Source of the DNA: Ktedonobacter robiniae
GTDB taxonomy: Bacteria; Chloroflexota; Ktedonobacteria; Ktedonobacterales; Ktedonobacteraceae
Assembly: GCF_016587375.1 (NCBI RefSeq)
Contig: NZ_BNJG01000002.1
Coordinates: 1,922,001 to 1,986,000, forward strand
Reading direction: 5' to 3'
Length of the DNA: 64,000 nucleotides
A model generated the notes under the pieces. The model made no database searches. It was given only the letters and a program-made list of their open reading frames with translations, and was not told where the DNA came from. Position 1 is the stretch's first letter. Each line of letters starts with the position of its first letter. This document shows, piece after piece, positions 63,305-64,000 of this stretch. Made by a program: the position numbers and the translations under genes.

Positions 63305-63928
63305 TTAGATTTCCTGTTCAGGCCAGATTTGACGGAGAATCTGATCAACTGTTTCATCAGGTGTTTGCTCGGATGTATCAATCCAGTGACCGCCGCCCTC
63401 CATCGTCGTCCTGAGAACCTGATCGAGATAGAGAGCCCACGCTTTGCCAAGGGGACGCTTGGCACGGCTCTTGTCGCGAATCTGCGCAACCACCTCGACG
63501 CGCGGAGCCAGGACAATCAAGGAGTAAGTGGTTCCTTGTAAATGCGTCTGCACCTCAGGCCAATCTTCACCGGTGATAATATCGTCGAGCACCACGGTGA
63601 AGCCTGCCTCCAAGAACGATTTTCCAATGAGACACATGTGTTTGAGGCGCAGCCGATACTGTCGAGCTTCTTCTCCCGTGAGCGGGCCTGGTTCTTGTGC
63701 TCCCTGGCTTCCTGAGACAATCATGTGCTGCAAAATATCGGCTTCGACATGCACGCCTCGTACAAAGCGCTGGGCAAGTAAGTTTGAGACAGTCGATTTT
63801 CCGGCAGCCTGGATGCCAGTCACGACGATGATCCTCTTCTGTGTGGGGATCAGAGAGCGAGTCGTCCCGCTGACGACATCTCTCTGGGCGCGCTCTGGTT
63901 GATGGTGGTGCTGGTTTGTTGGTTCCAT
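63305..63928 (-). CDS. P-loop kinase-like ATPase (zeta-toxin/chloramphenicol phosphotransferase type)
   Basis: 207 residues from ATG 63928 (GAAAGAGAG upstream). KRIIVVTGIQAAGKSTVSNL is the Walker A, VRGVHVEADILQHMIVSG the substrate-side Asp, AGFTVVLDDIITGEDWPEVQ the Walker B-like strand, and the lid contains RDKSRAKRPLGKAWALYLDQ; HWIDTSEQTPDETVDQIL follows. Such proteins phosphorylate small molecules or nucleotide sugars; substrate unknown. It starts 11 bases after the stop of the response-regulator gene and is likely cotranscribed with it. Confidence 0.85.
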   Translation of the reverse strand: MEPTNQHHHQPERAQRDVVSGTTRSLIPTQKRIIVVTGIQAAGKSTVSNLLAQRFVRGVHVEADILQHMIVSGSQGAQEPGPLTGEEARQYRLRLKHMCLIGKSFLEAGFTVVLDDIITGEDWPEVQTHLQGTTYSLIVLAPRVEVVAQIRDKSRAKRPLGKAWALYLDQVLRTTMEGGGHWIDTSEQTPDETVDQILRQIWPEQEI

Positions 63929-63939
63929 GTTTCTCTCTT

Positions 63940-64000
63940 TCAATCAATAGGAATACATGGCTGACGGAATCGATATCCCACGCCAGTGATGGTTTCGAGA
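63940..64000 (-). CDS. response regulator C-terminus (OmpR/PhoB type), cut by window edge
   Basis: The minus strand from the window end reads LETITGVGYRFRQP, then CIPID and TGA at 63942-63940. ExxxGVGYRF is the invariant C-terminal hairpin of the winged-helix DNA-binding domain in OmpR-type response regulators. Only the last 19 codons are inside the window. A sensor kinase would be expected outside it. Confidence 0.75.
   Translation of the reverse strand, partial: LETITGVGYRFRQPCIPID

Overview
The window looks like a piece of a Ktedonobacteria-type (Chloroflexota) chromosome. Three things point that way: a Chloroflexota-like RNA polymerase beta subunit, a MalT/LuxR regulator preceded by the small N-terminal module that I associate from memory with this class, and a dense mix of insertion sequences and serine recombinase debris. 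This is an inference from remembered protein families, not from a database search. No rRNA, tRNA or CRISPR array was seen.

Layout. 0.1-8.3 kb: two pieces of a Tn3 transposase bracket a MalT-like regulator, a DUF1214/DUF1254 membrane pair and an ABC exporter. 8.5-19.3 kb: a nonsense-mutated phosphotransferase, an IS607-type element with an intact TnpB, a RibD-like reductase, several decayed transposases, a luciferase-like oxidoreductase and a MmyB-like regulator separated by a 192-bp MITE-like element, and a decayed large serine recombinase. 19.6-33 kb: a PadR operon behind a near-consensus promoter, a frameshifted winged-helix gene, peptidase E, a GNAT, a TPR protein, and a two-gene operon (flavin-type oxidoreductase plus phosphotransferase) whose first gene is cut by an IS4-type element with a clean target duplication. 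33.4-36.9 kb: a complete rpoB with no rpoC beside it and non-consensus residues at rifampicin-pocket positions.

37-51.3 kb: mostly small enzymes and regulators (RibD-like/AraC pair, DUF488 next to a P-loop kinase split by an IS630 element, TetR/FAD monooxygenase pair, hydrolase, dual-specificity phosphatase, GNAT, NTF2-like, MFS, AzlCD remnants, CGNR regulator with a 16-bp palindromic operator). 51.4-55.9 kb: a composite element with 20-bp inverted ends and CTAG at both borders. It contains a GNAT gene and an IS1182-type transposase that is itself split by a TnpB-only element. 56-58.5 kb: an MFS exporter divergent from a GlxA-type regulator. 59-62.4 kb: an IS630 element with a candidate -1 frameshift signal, abutting a second element with 21-bp ends that carries a PPOX-fold gene and a TetR gene. 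62.3-64 kb: a frameshifted LysR, a P-loop kinase and the C-terminus of an OmpR-type response regulator.

The main theme is nested and cargo-bearing mobile DNA. Many genes carry a single-base indel or one nonsense codon; several indels lie in mononucleotide runs, so some may be sequencing or assembly errors rather than true decay.
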